Assembly (NCBI RefSeq): GCF_963676685.1
Contig: NC_092354.1
Coordinates: 68,026,241 to 68,090,240 of the forward strand
Direction: 5' to 3'
From: Mytilus edulis
Taxonomy: Eukaryota; Mollusca; Bivalvia; Mytilida; Mytilidae
Length of the DNA stretch: 64,000 nt
The translations under genes were made by a program, and so were the position numbers. The notes under the pieces are model-generated. The model saw only the letters and a list, made by a program, of their open reading frames with translations, was not told where the DNA came from and ran no database searches. Shown piece after piece: positions 1 to 12,947 of the stretch (position 1 is its first letter; every line of letters begins with the position of its first letter).

Positions 1-1410
1 ATGTGCGGGATATATACATACAAACAATTCCGGTCGGAATCAGAAAGAGACTTCCTATTGTTGGTATATGGACATTTCAACGCTCTCTGTAAGTCAAAGA
101 ATTATTACAACAACTTTTTTGTATGCTTTCCTAACAAGTCTTGAGTTTACCGATGTAGTGCATAAGGGGACCACACAAACTGTGTAATATTATGTTGTAC
201 TTCTAAATAAAACAAAGAAAAAAAGTCCACAATATATATACAATGTCATTAGCAATTTCACATGAAATATATTTCAAGATTTTTATTTGAAGTAGTCATC
301 AACTTAAAATTAAGCATACAGGACCTGTAGTATGATTGCTAATACAACTGAACTATCTGAGTTCAAATGAAATAAAACAGATCGTAGGTCTTTGTACTGT
401 CTTCAACAATGACCAAACCTAATATCAGAAAGGAATGCTAAAGTATTAAAATTAAAATATTTAATATGAATAAATAATCAATGTTTATTGCACACTGAAC
501 CAGAAATATGATCATTTGTCATGTAAAAAGTGCAAACAATGTTTCTGTTGACTAACCACAGCTATTTGGTCATTTTTTAAATACAGTTTCTCGACCAGAT
601 GTATTCCCAACTGTTCACCAATTTAATCTGAATTTGCGTATGGAAAAATAGTTAGAACATAGTGAATGACCACTGAAAATCTATAAGACGGAGGATTCTT
701 AACTCGCACTAGTCGCTAAATTTTAGTCTTTAAATGTCTTAGTGACCTAGCTTAACATGCATATGATCTAAAAAGTTTAAACAATTTTTTATTTAGTCAT
801 GTTCATTCTTTCAATCAATTTTCAGACTTATTTGCTGTCGAAACTGAGTAATGTTCACCAAATTCGCTTGCAGACAATTTAATATAAATTTAAAATATCT
901 CTTCAGTATGATTTAGATGTGTACAGGGAAAGTATTGAATTAACCGCAGTATATACGTCCGAAAATTGATTGAAAGACTGAAAATGTCGTAATAATTTAT
1001 TGTTCGGTCCTTTTACATCTGTTTAGATTAATATAACCGTTTCAGAACAAAATTTCTTTACGAGAGACAATATGAAAGATGGAGATGTATTGTGATTGTC
1101 AATGAGACAACTATCCACCAAAGTTTAAATGAAGTGGACGTTAGTAAATATAGACAACCGTACGACCTTCAATAATAAGAACAATTCATACTGTATAATA
1201 TGTTATCAAAGGTCCCGACATGAAAAATATGAACCAAATAAAAACAAAAACGTTAAAAAAAACATCATTCCACATAGAAATCAAATAATTAACAGTAAGA
1301 AACCCACTACTTAACAGGGATGACATAAGGTGCTCTATACAGGTCAAACATAATCTGGATGTAAGTCATAGTTGGAGATTGATGTAACTCATCTCTTTTG
1401 TCATGTACGT
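1..1410. other. intergenic, 3' of gene A
   Basis: No convincing gene is seen. The region is AT-rich and lies downstream of the minus-strand Ig gene. A dispersed mussel-type repeat is recognisable at about 1065-1320 from the phrase GTCAATGAGACAACT followed by a degraded tail. A short open frame inside it (1129-1314) is repeat sequence, not a gene. Confidence 0.6.
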
Positions 1411-2129
1411 TTAAAATTCATGATCGTCACACCTAGACGTAGTAGATGAGATACTGCTATTTCTTTCATTTGTAATTTCAGTGTACTTATGCATTTCTTG
1501 ACGTTCTTGTAAAACTATTTCGTACGGATTTTCATACCCATCTCCACCGATGCCCACCATGGAATAACTTGATGTGCAACTATCAGAGTCAATACTTATT
1601 TGACTGTTGATATCGCTTGGTATTTCTTTATTTGTATTTGTGTTACACTGATTGCAATTTTGGTAATTTGTCGTACTTGGCATAGCAGTTGATGATACTA
1701 CGGACATATCCATTTTCGAAGCGTCCAAATCATTCGAGGATATCAAAATTCGTTGTCCAGGTTCTTCTGTTATCTCGGGTTGTAGTAATCTATTCACGAA
1801 GGAGTTTTGGATCACTTCAACTGGTGCAACATCCTCATAAACAGTATTTGAGGAAGCTGACAAACTTTGGCGTTCTAAATTCTGATCGTGATTTTCGTTG
1901 GGGTTAGGAGAACGTACAGTATTGTCAGCCCGTATTGATGTTGTCTCAATTTCATCATAAGTATGATAATGGTGGTTTTCAGGTTCATCATGTTGTTTGT
2001 GAAACCGAGTCCTAATTAGTTTTGAAAAGCAACAGACGTGAACAATAAGAAAGTAAACACATATAACCGTAGATATGCTGTACAGTGTCGCAAAGTACTT
2101 CCTCTTACTTTTGCTCAGTGGAATATTAT
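1411..2129 (-). CDS. Gene A last exon: membrane anchor and tyrosine-motif tail
   Basis: The exon enters in phase 1 after a TTTCAG acceptor. It encodes residues 481-719. A basic stretch (SKSKRK) leads into a hydrophobic helix (about 492-515) that ends in two cysteines. The tail is rich in Ser, Thr, Asn and Asp and contains spaced tyrosine motifs: HTYDEI (Tyr538), TVYEDV (Tyr578), YENPYEIV (Tyr679 and Tyr683) and HKYTEI (Tyr696). TVYEDV fits the TxYxx[VI] core of an immunoreceptor tyrosine switch motif. The others fit only the looser YxxI/V SH2-docking pattern. Signalling by phosphotyrosine recruitment is an inference. Confidence 0.8.
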
Positions 2130-5100
2130 CTGAAATTGTTATAAAAACAAACATTATAGTTACTTATTTAGTTTTTTCAAGTTGTCAACATGTAATAATA
2201 TTGGTTTCTTAAATCTGCAGTTGATTCATTTAGACATGCAATTTTTTATGTTGCCAACAGAATAAAATATAGTAATCGCCATATGACGTTAGATTAGAAC
2301 GAATTTCTTTAGAGTTGAATATTTATTCTGTTTCGTCTTTTACTCATATGAAGTGAACTAATATATTAATTATGTTTGATTAATATCTTTATCAAGGAAT
2401 CTGCATATAAATTCGAGATAATTAGAAAACAAATTATAATGTTGATTCATTTATGTTCGTAAGTATAAATGTTCGTGGATTGAGAAAAAGCTTGCATTTT
2501 CGTGGATATTAGATAGCCAAGTCTGCATTCATGTGTAATTGTATTCGGGGTTTACCGATATCCACGAAATCAACGAAAATTGGTATCCAACGAATAATAT
2601 TGAATCCACAGAATATAAAAATAAAATATTGTGGAGGAAGAAACTACCGAACACCTAATTGTGTCAAGTGTTCTAACGAATAAAAGGATATTGGCATGTT
2701 TTAAAATCTAATGGAACATCAATTTATGTACAAACATTTATTCCCAATACATTATAAAATCGATTTAAGATTGACGAATTTAATCAAAACTTTACGAAAG
2801 GCATCACAATTTGCAAATGTCATTTTTGAACAATAAATTACGTAGTTGGATAATAATGAAGGAACAGATTTGGATTAATTCGAAATAATAATTCCGTGGT
2901 ACATTTAAGATATAAATTGTATTCTGTATATATAAACGCAAGACTGTCAATTTGATGACACGTAGATGCCCCCTTGAATGCAGCAATGCTTTAACAAAAC
3001 AATATTCAGTAACAAGAGATGTAGCATGACGTCTTGTAAGCTTATCTACTTACTATTGTCTTTTATTTCAAATTCATAATCGCTTGACCCAAAACGATTC
3101 TTTGCTGTAATACGATAGACTTGAAAGTCCAGTACCATATGTTCAATCAAAATTTCATAACCGTGTATTCCTAATTGGTAATCAAATTCGGTGTAGTGCA
3201 ATACATAATTCAAAATATTGAAATTGTTGCGTTTCCTATTTTTCGTTTGATCGCTTCCTAATTTTTCAATGTATATTTCTTCTACATCCGGGTAGCTGTA
3301 CAAGTAGAAGGACAGTGTAATTGATTGTCCAATTTCTCCAATTTTGACATTGCTGTTTTCTTTTGGAAATACAGGTGGACCTTACAAAACACAAAAGAAA
3401 GACTAATAAGTACATATTAAAGTAGAAAAGTACTATTGCAAAAAATGTTTGCAATACGATATCCTGACGAAAACAGAGTCAGATTAATTATTTGTGGTCA
3501 TTTTAAATGTGTTGGGCTTGACTGATTTTTTTTAAAAAGATTGATTTCATTTGAATAAGATTTATTACTTTGGAAAATCAAAATCCCTGGATTTGAGACG
3601 ACATTACCTCATTGTACAAGCACACCACTATGCCGAAACCAAAGGTTACCTCAACTGCCTTGGATATGTAAGAGGCATCTGTCCTGCAACTCGAAAAACA
3701 GGTAAATATCTTGGTATAAGCCATTATAATCCTGTCAATTTGTTCTGTTCCACTCAATGTCAACAACTTACTTAGACTTAGAAATGTTCAATGAGAGCAA
3801 ATGTCAAATTACAAAGAGCTTGAATAATTTCCACCGTCTTTTTTTTTATATTCCTGAACAGATGTCCTTATATACTATTGGTATTGTATTGAAGCGAAGT
3901 AACTTGTAATGACACATAGGAAAACATTTGGAAATTGACATAGATGTTATTAAGATATATATGACACAATATTTTTCAGAACGTATATTTTTGGGTAGAT
4001 CATCTTCGAAAGATATGAATTGTAATAATGTGCATCGAATGCAGTGATATTGGTACCGTTAATTTTATTAGTACAACAGTGTTAATACATCTGCTGATGA
4101 ACTGTCAATATATGAATACTGTTTGATAAAAACTTTCTGTTTAAAATCTTGCTTATAATTTCAAAATAAGGCTTACTAGTTGTTAATGTCTGTGTCATTT
4201 TGGTCTTTTGTGGATAGTTGTCTCATTGGCAATCATACCACATCTTCTTTTTTATACTACTAGTATTCTCTTTCACACAAAAAAAATATTGTCTGGATTG
4301 CCTTGGGCTATATTTAAGTTCCTCTTTTGATACCGTTACTATTATATGTATAGTCGCAAAAACAAAAATACTTGTAGCAAAACTTCTTTTTGAACTGTTT
4401 TAGATACAGTTAGTGACACCCTATACTATAATATTAAAAACAATATATAATCCTCAAAATAATTATTTTTTTACCTTCATATTTCACATTTGTTGACCAA
4501 GTCTGTAATACCAATCCATTCACAGATGGTATACCATTACTGACAAAACAAACATATTTACCATTTCTCTGGTACGGAAAAGGCTCCTTGGACAAGGCGA
4601 ATACTTTGTTATTCAAATTTACTGAACGAATAAGTTCCCCATTCGTAGATAGTTGATCTAGTTGGTACGTCGTATAAATTGCCGGAACTCCATCGCAATC
4701 ACATTCAATCGTTTCGTTCGTATAGCGAATTTTAACTGCAGGAGCATCTGTAATTCAGACTAAGAAATTTAATCTTGGAATAGGAGTTCTATATATCCTC
4801 CTACATAAAAACAATTCAATAAAGAATAAGAATTGTCCGGAATGTTCGAGCTGTTTTCTGTTCCATATTTGTTGATTAATATAATCGATCATTTGATTTT
4901 GTCTGATTTTAATGACTTCCTTTTTTTATTTACTTTTTTGAGAAATAAAGTCTCAATGTGATCATATTTGCGAGATAATTTAATTCAATTGCATTAATTA
5001 AAAACTTCAAATGTCTCTGAGTCTCGTTGTAACAAACAATGGGGTGTACAGTGCATATGAACTTTATGCAAGTCACATCACTATGGTTTTGTCTTTTTAA

Positions 5101-8100
5101 AGATCTACTGAAACCTTCATTCATATATGAGGTCATATTTCGATATTGTTTACATATTTTAGTCATTGATTCGCATGCAATATTTGTGACATGTGCCTTT
5201 AGCTCACACCAAACAGCAACATGTATATTACCGTGCTTGTATTTCCTATCATTATTTCCTTGATAGAGGGTCGCTGTTCACAAGGAAGCTATTAAACGAA
5301 CTTCAAATGGGGAAGTTGAAATGATTCCTTCGTAAATTTTACGGACGCCATAACGAGTTGGTTGACTGTTATGGAATAATCGTTTCAAAGATGATATCGG
5401 ATATGATTCTTACGACGTCGTAACTACAATCCCCTGCCATTTTCATGAATGTGACCTACCAAATTAGACTATTTACCGGGTTTGTAAAAACATGAGCAAC
5501 ACGACGGGTGTCATATGTGGTACAGGATCTGCTTACCCTTCCAGAGCACATGAGATCACCCCCAGTTTTGCTTGGGTTCGTGTTGCTTATTTTTTATTTT
5601 GATATGTTGTGTCATGGTTACAATTATTTGTCTGTTTGTCTTTTTTCATTTTTAACCATGGCGTTGTCAGTTTATTTTTGATCTATGAGGTTGAATGTCC
5701 CTCTTGTATCTTTTTTGTTTTGCTGTAATTTGTACAGCAAATAATCTCGTTTTTAATGTAAATAATTTATATTTAAGGTAGCACAATACAAAGATTTTTC
5801 ATCCCCAATCAGACATCTTTAAACTGATGTAATTCAACTCATCTTTCTTTAAATTTTATAAATGAGGTACCAAAAGAAAGAAGAAGGAACAATCTTTCAA
5901 ATTGTGACAATTTCATTATGAAATAATTATTACATAATTAATTGTTATGTAATTAGTTGCCATTCTGTGATGTCCATACTTGAATGAATTTAGCTTCTTT
6001 GTTCTTCATAGCATCCTAAAAGTTTTTTATAGATTCTTGCACAACACAGTTTGACCTCCAAAACTGTGTCTCAGATTTTTCCTATTGTATTTCATTCTCT
6101 CATAAATCTTCAATGAAGTTTGCAACATCAATTCATTAGAGACCACTAAATTCAATTGGGTATAAAATTTGTTCTATTGATGTTTTTGGAAATCTGAGAC
6201 ACAGTTTTGGAGGTAAAGCTGTGTAGTACAAGAATCTATAAAATATTTTGGGATGCTATGAAGAACAAAAACGCTAAATTCATTCAAGTGTGGACATCAC
6301 AATATAGCAACTAATTACATAATAATTAATTATGTAATAATCATGTCATAATGAAATTATCACAATTTGAAAGATTAATCTTTCTTCTTTCTTTTGGTAC
6401 CTCATTTATAAGATATAAAGAAGGATGAAATGAATTACATCAGTTTAAAGTTGTCTGATTGGGAGTGAAAAAATCTTTGTATTGTGCTAGCTAAGTTGTC
6501 TAGTAATAAAATATGGTACAGTTTAATGAACTTACAGTTTATGGTTAACTGAACTTCTATCATAATCGATGGTTTTGTTTTATCCATACATTGATATTTT
6601 GTCAGATGATTTGTACGGTCGGGTACAAAAGTATAGATAACAGATTGATTATCACCAATTGCAACTGTTGTTTCGTTCGATTCTAATTTTAAGGCAGTAA
6701 TAAACTGTTCGGTGTCAGCTTTACACGTTATCGTTAATTCCATCCCCTCCTGTCCATCTATTGTGTTTAGATAAGTCTTGTTTTCGAACCATAATTCTGT
6801 AATAAGATAATGTTAAAAAACTAAATAATTGCCTCAGCAAACAGCTTGCAAAATTAATGTAGTCTTTGTTTCAAACAACATGTAATTTATAATACCTTAT
6901 CAGTAGAGTTAAGACTTCATATTGGCGAAGTAAGTTTTTCTCATCACATCCGTTGTTCGTCGTCCATCGTCCGTCATCATCGTCGTCGTCCTCCGTTAAA
7001 ATTTACTATAATCTTCTCCTCAGAAACTACTGGGCCAAATTTAACCAAACTTTGCCACAATCCTAACTTGAGTCTCTAATGTTACAACATGTATCTAATG
7101 ACCCCACCTATCAGTCTAGATGGCCGCTACCGATAAAAATAGAACATATGGGTAAAATGCAAGTACTGTCTACTGTTTTGAAATCGTTATATTAGAGAAA
7201 ACCCGAAGCGTTATGAGAGACTTTGCTCTTTAGTGACGAATTTTACAATTTTCTGCGGTTTTGCCTGCCATTTGAAAAATATAATAGACATATATAGACT
7301 TTAAATAATCAAAAAAGATCAGCATCAGTTACGGTAAGTACTGTTCTTTAATTCATTTTCCTTAACATGCTTAAGATAGACAACTACTTACTTGCTACTA
7401 AAAGCTTGACTCTAGTACGATAAAAACGTGTATAACATTGATAATCGCCTTCGTCTTCAGGAGTAACATTGTATATTTTAAGATCTAGGCTATAGTTTCT
7501 AATTGTTCTGAAGTTTTCTCTCTTTAAGATCTCCTCTTTGCTCTTAGCACGATAAAGATGGAGATCGAGTAAAAAAATAAGTGTTGGTGATAATCCTTCA
7601 TCTGCACAGACTTGTCTACGTGACCGAGATGGACATGACATGTCTGCAAATACAATTTTTGTTTACAATGTATATGTGAGTGGTTACATGACATATTAAA
7701 TCTAGGACCAATTATGCTGTTAAGTGAGATATTTTTAAATTGTTTTAAAGTTATGAACTTGTAAATGAAACATACAGGAATCAAGGGTAAATAAACGATG
7801 AAAAAGAATTTTGATGGTGCAATCATTGTTTGAAATATTTTCCCGCAATTAATTAATTATAAAATCTCCATTCCGTTAAGATTAACCAAAACCCTAACAG
7901 CACATTCGACAAGAGTGGTATCCAATTGTACAACATTTATCAGTCCAAGTTGTCCAAAACCTTAGGTGTTATGAGTGAACACAAATCTTCTTCTCTTACG
8001 TCTTAGCATTTAAATCATTGTTGTTAGACAATCAATGTGCTAACAATTGACCACATGTCCTTCTAATTGTTTTTTTTATCTTATTAATCAGTAAGATTTT

Positions 8101-11100
8101 TTCCGTTGAAGATTACAAAACAAATTTGATGCAATGTGGATGTTACAGTAAACTTACTAGAAATTTTGAGTTCCAATCCAGGATAATAGTTTAGCCATTG
8201 GTTCAATTTATAGACTCCAGCATGTTTTGCTGTTGTATTAATGATATGAATTCCTATATCTTTGGTCAATGCAAAACTATATATACTCATGTTATTCATC
8301 TCGCTTATGTAAATTAGTTCTCTGTTCCGTATAAAACGGCATTCTCTAATCTTGTAGGAGACCGGAAACAAAAGAATTGACTTGGTCCCCTCCGTTGCGT
8401 AAACTTTATTCATTGAATCGATTAGGTTAAAATTTGCTGAAATGATTAAAAAAAGTACGTTTGTTTCCTCATTATCGTCGTGATGTCTTCAGTATGCGTT
8501 TAAACATATGTATATAATGTTTTGTTCTTTTTATTGTTTTTATGATCTATTGTAAACTTATTTTGTTGATTTATGTATGCCTTCAACCATATTGGGAGTA
8601 TAAAGCATTTATTCATTTCAATAAACATATATTAATCTCATAGTAATTACTTCGGTGATTCACGCATACGTTTCTGTAAAGGATGTGGCATTTAGGAATC
8701 GTAAGATGCATTACACACATTTTCTGTTTGAAGGGATTCAATCAACTCATTTGAACTCCAACATTTTTCCACTAATTTGTTATAATGATTTTTCGTAAAT
8801 ATTAAGTACGCAGTATATTGATTTATTATTGGTTACCATACTACATAGATTTATTCGTATTATTTTTTCATTAATATGAATACAGATTCAGCTAAATCCC
8901 TGCATATTTTAATGATTTTCACATTTAGCTTATTTTTTTGTCTCTCTAAAAAAAACCACTGTCTTACATTATGATGTTTGGCATGTTTAGGACCACATGA
9001 AATGCAAAAATACCGAAAAAAGATCAAAACGGATAGTCCGTAATCAAATGGCATAATGAAAAGCTCAAACACATCCTACGAATGGATAACAACTTTCATA
9101 TTCCTGACTTGGTATAGGCATTTTCTGATGTAGAAAATGGACGATTAAACCTGATTGTATAGCTAGCTAAGTCTTTCATTTTTATGACAGTCGTATTAAA
9201 TTCCATTATATTGACAACGATGTGTGATCAAAACAATCAGACATCAAGGTAAAAGTGTTAAAAGTTAGGATACAGCAGTCAACATTGTCTTGATATCTTA
9301 ATCACTTTATCGAACTCACCTTGTAACAAAAATAAAACCGGAAGAAAATTACCATACCCTAAAATAAAAGGAAATATCGATATTTGATACTTATGTCGCA
9401 TGATTTGTAATGGTAGAATGACATACACTCCAGAAAAGTAATGGATCAAGCTGCAAACATTTTTGTTTTGTGAAATAAATGGTATTGTCTTTTTTTTTAA
9501 TTCCTGGTCATTTAATTTCTTTTCGTTGAGACTTTTTTTTTTTGGGGGGGGGGGTCCCTTTGTTATAGTTATACTATTTATATGTTCAGAACTGGTTAGT
9601 GAGAATAGTTATTTAACGGGTTCTTGTTTTGGGATAAAAATATATTTGAGTAGTATATGCACGTAAAATAATTTGGTGGTTTAAAAGGTGAGATCATCTT
9701 ATATTATATGAAAAAACCTATGCCTAGAGTTTTGTTTTATTGATTATACCAAGGATTTTACTATAGATTTTTTTTTAAATTCAGACGAGGATGGCGAAGG
9801 AGAATTGAATTTTGAATTAAGAAAAATCCCCATAGAAACCAGGATTGAAATTTTGTATTTGCGCCAGAGGCGCGTTATGTCTACAAAAGACTCATCAGTG
9901 TCGCTCGAATAAAAAAAAAGCACCGAGGACAAAAATTCTTAAATCTTTGCCAAATACAGTTAAAGTAATCTTTTCCAGGGATAAAAAAGCCTTAGCATTT
10001 CAAAAATTCAAAGTTTTGTAAATAGTTAATTTAAAATTATGACCCTTAAACGTAAGTGAACAACTAAGGGAAATGCATATTTTCTAAAAGTAGGACTTCT
10101 AATGGGAAAGCGTTTTCTGCTATGTTATATATAACCTTCTTTTAGAATCCAGACACTACACATTCAGCTTACTTTCAAATAAGACGACTATTCTGATATT
10201 CTATCACTCAAGAGTTAAAAAATATGCACATCAGATTTTTTTGACAGACATCCTGCGAATCATTGATTTTATTCTTTTTTTCTTTCCCTGGTGAAGTGGT
10301 CTTTTGTTATAATTACAAACTGATGTAGCTGTTTTAAAATGTTCCGATACTGATACAATAATTGTGACATCACAAAGAAATATAGAAAATCTTGCTAGAA
10401 TTTGTTAAGCTTTAACTTTGTACTTGTTTGGCTTTAGAAATATTTTGATATGAGCGTCATTGATGAGACTTATGTAGATGAAACTCGTAAATTATAATCC
10501 TGGTACCTTTGATAACGATTAAGTCGTTCTGCTCAAAATTGTTAATAACCAATTGTCGAAATAGTTGACTACAGTTTTACAAATGGGTTCATCTGATTAT
10601 CTTTACACACATGCATTTGTATGAAGACGACATTTGATATGGAAAGAATGTTCAATGAAAAGATCAACTTCATAATTTATCAGGCGTATAATGTATTACT
10701 ACTAAATTGGAAATCGTAGATGCAAATATCTTTTGAAAAAGTCATGACAAATGATGAACCAGTCTTTCTATAGTACACATACTCAGAATTAAGATGATAT
10801 CATCACAATGCTTGAATTTTAAACGACAATGTATTTGTTGAGTTTGGATTAACAGTATATCTTTCAATTAGTACTAATTTTTCCCTCACATTGGCCACAT
10901 ATTTTTATTGTCACTTACAACGAACAACTCATAAATAACATTTTCTAAGTTAAAAGCATATACTTTTTAACTGATCATGTTTCCTGATAACAGTCGTTGA
11001 TGGTCTATTTCGTTTATTCATGTACTTATACAACACGAACTTTTAAATGATTTACATTTACACTACTAAGACAAAAAGAAATGGTATCTTATTCAGCTTA

Positions 11101-11971
11101 TTACATTTACACTAGTTTAAAGTTAGCACCACATGTTAATGTTATTTCGAATAGACAGAACAAATATTAGTTATTCCTCATGTTCCTTATAATTTAATTT
11201 AAAATTCCATTTTAAGCCGGAGTAAATCGTGAAAAACGATGATGACATCACGGTCACATGACAAAATTTTGTCTATGAGCTGAGAGACAAAATACTTTCA
11301 GCCAATCAGAAGACGTGTTACATCCAAAATTAAAGTATTCATCGATAATCTCCCCCCCCCCCCCGTCATACTTATGCCAACTGGACTGGTATGCCATATT
11401 TTGACAATAACGTTCAAACATTGTATAGGACAGCATAAAGAAAAAAATTAGTTCAAACAAATTTCAACTATTATCATGGCAAACATGTACAAAATGACAA
11501 ATACATCAATTTCAATCTGAATATAATTCCTTTTAGTTGTACCAAATACTGGGGCATTATACTATTGCACCAATAACTATTCAATTCTTTCCTTTCATTG
11601 TTCATGTTGTTATGTATTCTAACCCTGTTTTTCTCTCTCATATAACCGCTGCCTTTAGTAAAATTGACCAACTCTTAATATTCTATAGATACCCGAACAG
11701 GTCAAATGTGTGTTATTGCATCAAATCAACAGTGCTATTAATTAGGAAAAATATATAAATATAAATATTAAAAGATATCTATGATCATATTGCAAAAAAA
11801 ATGGAAAACAACACGTTTTATAATTTATTGCGTCCGAAGCGCTTTTCTGGATTTACCTTCATCAGGAACGCTCAAAGCCAAACATTTGAAATCCGAAGAT
11901 GTATAAGTACCGAAAAATGTACTGTTATAGTAAAATGTTAGAATAAAAAGTTAACCCTTACCATTCTTCAT
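1411..11971 (-). CDS. Gene A: five-domain Ig-superfamily transmembrane receptor
   Basis: Read on the minus strand, the exons are 11962-11971, 9320-9358, 8158-8436, 7392-7643, 6536-6796, 4475-4747, 3054-3380 and 1411-2129. Together they make 2160 nt, or 719 residues plus a stop, with every junction in phase 1. The start ATG (11969-11971) follows GTAGCC and opens a hydrophobic signal peptide split over exons 1 and 2. Five Ig-like domains follow, one per exon, at about residues 17-109, 110-193, 194-280, 281-371 and 372-480. Domains 2 to 4 carry Ig hallmarks (EGDYQC, TKYQC, GKYVC). Domain 1 has only one obvious Ig cysteine. Domain 5 has none but keeps the terminal strand VYRITAKNRFGSSDYEFEI. A transmembrane helix (about 492-515) precedes a tail of about 200 residues. 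Known: phase 1-1 single-exon Ig domains are typical of extracellular IgSF genes. Inferred: a cell-surface recognition or adhesion receptor, possibly immune. The ligand is unknown and no orthologue is assigned. Gene B is its tandem paralogue. Confidence 0.82.
2465..2640. repeat. dispersed molluscan repeat (TTCGTGGAT family)
   Basis: This is an imperfect inverted arrangement of TTTCGTGGATAT and ATATCCACGAAATCAACGAA around a central GTTTACCGATATCC. It lies downstream of gene A's last intron-exon unit, within the 924-base intron. A similar phrase recurs at 61810-61930. Confidence 0.45.
5275..5760 (+). mobile_element. 5'-truncated reverse-transcriptase element, 3' end
   Basis: In an intron of gene A, the plus strand carries a broken end of the same reverse-transcriptase reading frame seen on the minus strand at 21406 and 63618 (LRKFYGRH, then a degraded LVD.YGI segment). 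The conserved non-coding tail of the family follows (CCTTCCAGAGCAC, CATGGCGTTGTCAGTTTA, TGTCCCTCTTGTATC). The frame is interrupted, so it is a dead copy. It lies opposite to the host gene's direction. Confidence 0.65.
5779..6489. mobile_element. foldback / long-TIR MITE-like element
   Basis: The two halves of this 711-base segment are inverted copies of each other, with arms of roughly 330 bases. The outer ends read TAGCACAATACAAAGATTTT on the left and its complement on the right. Near the centre, CTGAGACACAGTTTTGGAGG pairs with CCTCCAAAACTGTGTCTCAG. Each end begins with TA, so a TA target duplication is plausible. It lies in the intron between the exons at 4475 and 6536. It has no coding capacity, and the transposase supplying it is not in the window. 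Confidence 0.75.
6930..7215. repeat. copy of the AGCTCACC-type molluscan repeat
   Basis: The stretch contains TTTTTCTCATCAC, a run of CGTCGTC/CGTCC, then AATCTTCTCCTC and GGCCAAATTTAACCAAACTT. It also has the GACCCCACCT and AAAATAGAACAT phrases. The same order appears in the fuller copy at 15167-16128. It is an intronic insertion in gene A. Confidence 0.6.
9740..10520. repeat. dispersed repeats (GGTACCTTTGATAAC family)
   Basis: Two fragments are recognised in the first intron of gene A. One, at about 9740-9990, is read in reverse (GCGCCAGAGGCGCGTT, ACTCATCAGTG). The other, at about 10412-10520, is read forward (TTTGTACTTGTTTGGCTT, GAGCGTCATTGATGAG, ATCCTGGTACCTTTGATAAC). Better copies lie at 51130-51365 and 24862-25523. 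Confidence 0.6.
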
Positions 11972-12720
11972 GGCTACTTTGTACTGATACATTTATTTCC
12001 TTATTGTACTATAAAACATCATTCTGTGTGAAACTGAAGTTGTTGCTTCCGTCATTTGGTATGCAGTTTACATACACGTGTTTTTGATAAAAAAAAAACA
12101 TTAGGAATCGAAAAACATATTTCACTTAAAATACACATCCTTGATTATTTCTGAAAACTGGATATGTAATTCATATTTAGGAAAAACAATTTTGTTGGCC
12201 TTACAGAATGTTTGTATTCAAAATAGGGATGGCAACGAGAACTCGTTTGCCTGTTATAAATCTTGAGATATTTCTTCTCACATTACCGCTCACTTAAGTG
12301 CAGTTGAACTATCCCTTTCGTAATACTATTTAAAATTCCTTAACAATGTTGATAATGTAACGTTAATCCTGCTTATATTATATTAAAATAATATTTTGAG
12401 GTAAGTGTTTTTTTTTCTATTCTATAACATTATTCGTTCATTCACTTATTTCAGCAAGTCAACATAGCGGCTCCTTGGTTACAAAATGTCAACAGTGAAT
12501 TTGACGGTAGCTTACGAGAAAAAAAAATGTAAATCAAAAATGGAATATGTTTGGTTTGAGAATTAAATAAATCAATATCGCTTCCATGATTTTTTTTTCA
12601 AAACAATTAATGATGTGACATTAACATCATTTCCTAATTAATAAAATTTTTATTCAGATGTGACACGAAACATTACATTAGATTTCTGTTTACATGATGT
12701 GTGATCAGTCAGTTCCAAAA

Positions 12721-12791
12721 CGGCTATCCGTCTATTTATATCAGACGGATATTCCGTCTTATCAATACGGATCTCAGTTTTTCTTCCGTTC
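12721..12791. repeat. upstream ACGGA/TCCGT palindrome cluster
   Basis: Three CCGTCT or CCGTTC motifs occur in about 70 bases. The best copy is AGACGGATATTCCGTCT at 12743-12759, with palindromic arms of seven bases around TAT. The cluster sits about 130 bases upstream of the gene C start codon, and the same palindrome recurs in the regular array at 13125-13311. Confidence 0.65.
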
Positions 12792-12839
12792 GGTATATAT
12801 ATATATTGAGCGTACCTATTATTAGAAATATATTGGAAA

Positions 12840-12922
12840 CCCCCTTGTCTAAAGTAGTCTCCGTTCGAGTTTTACGAGATCTCGCGAGATTTCCGGCTAT
12901 TTTAATCCAGAATTGCACCAAA
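12840..12922 (+). promoter_or_regulatory. promoter-like CG-rich patch with TCTCGCGAGA, gene C
   Basis: A CpG-containing island in otherwise AT-rich DNA holds TCTCGCGAGA at 12880-12889, followed by TTTCCGG, the reverse of an ETS-type CCGGAAA. The first coding ATG lies 33 bases after the palindrome. TCTCGCGAGA is a known promoter motif of vertebrate TATA-less genes. Its use as a promoter in this mussel is inferred from its position. Confidence 0.5.
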
Positions 12923-12947
12923 ATGGAGGACACAAGTGTCGATATCG
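12923..12947 (+). CDS. Gene C exon 1 (start exon)
   Basis: Twenty-five coding bases (MEDTSVDI plus one base) end at a GTGGGT donor. The exon was chosen because its ATG context is strong, the promoter palindrome lies just upstream, and its one-base overhang completes the codon opened by AC at 16839. Some other upstream exon hidden in the 3.9-kb intron remains possible. Confidence 0.55.
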
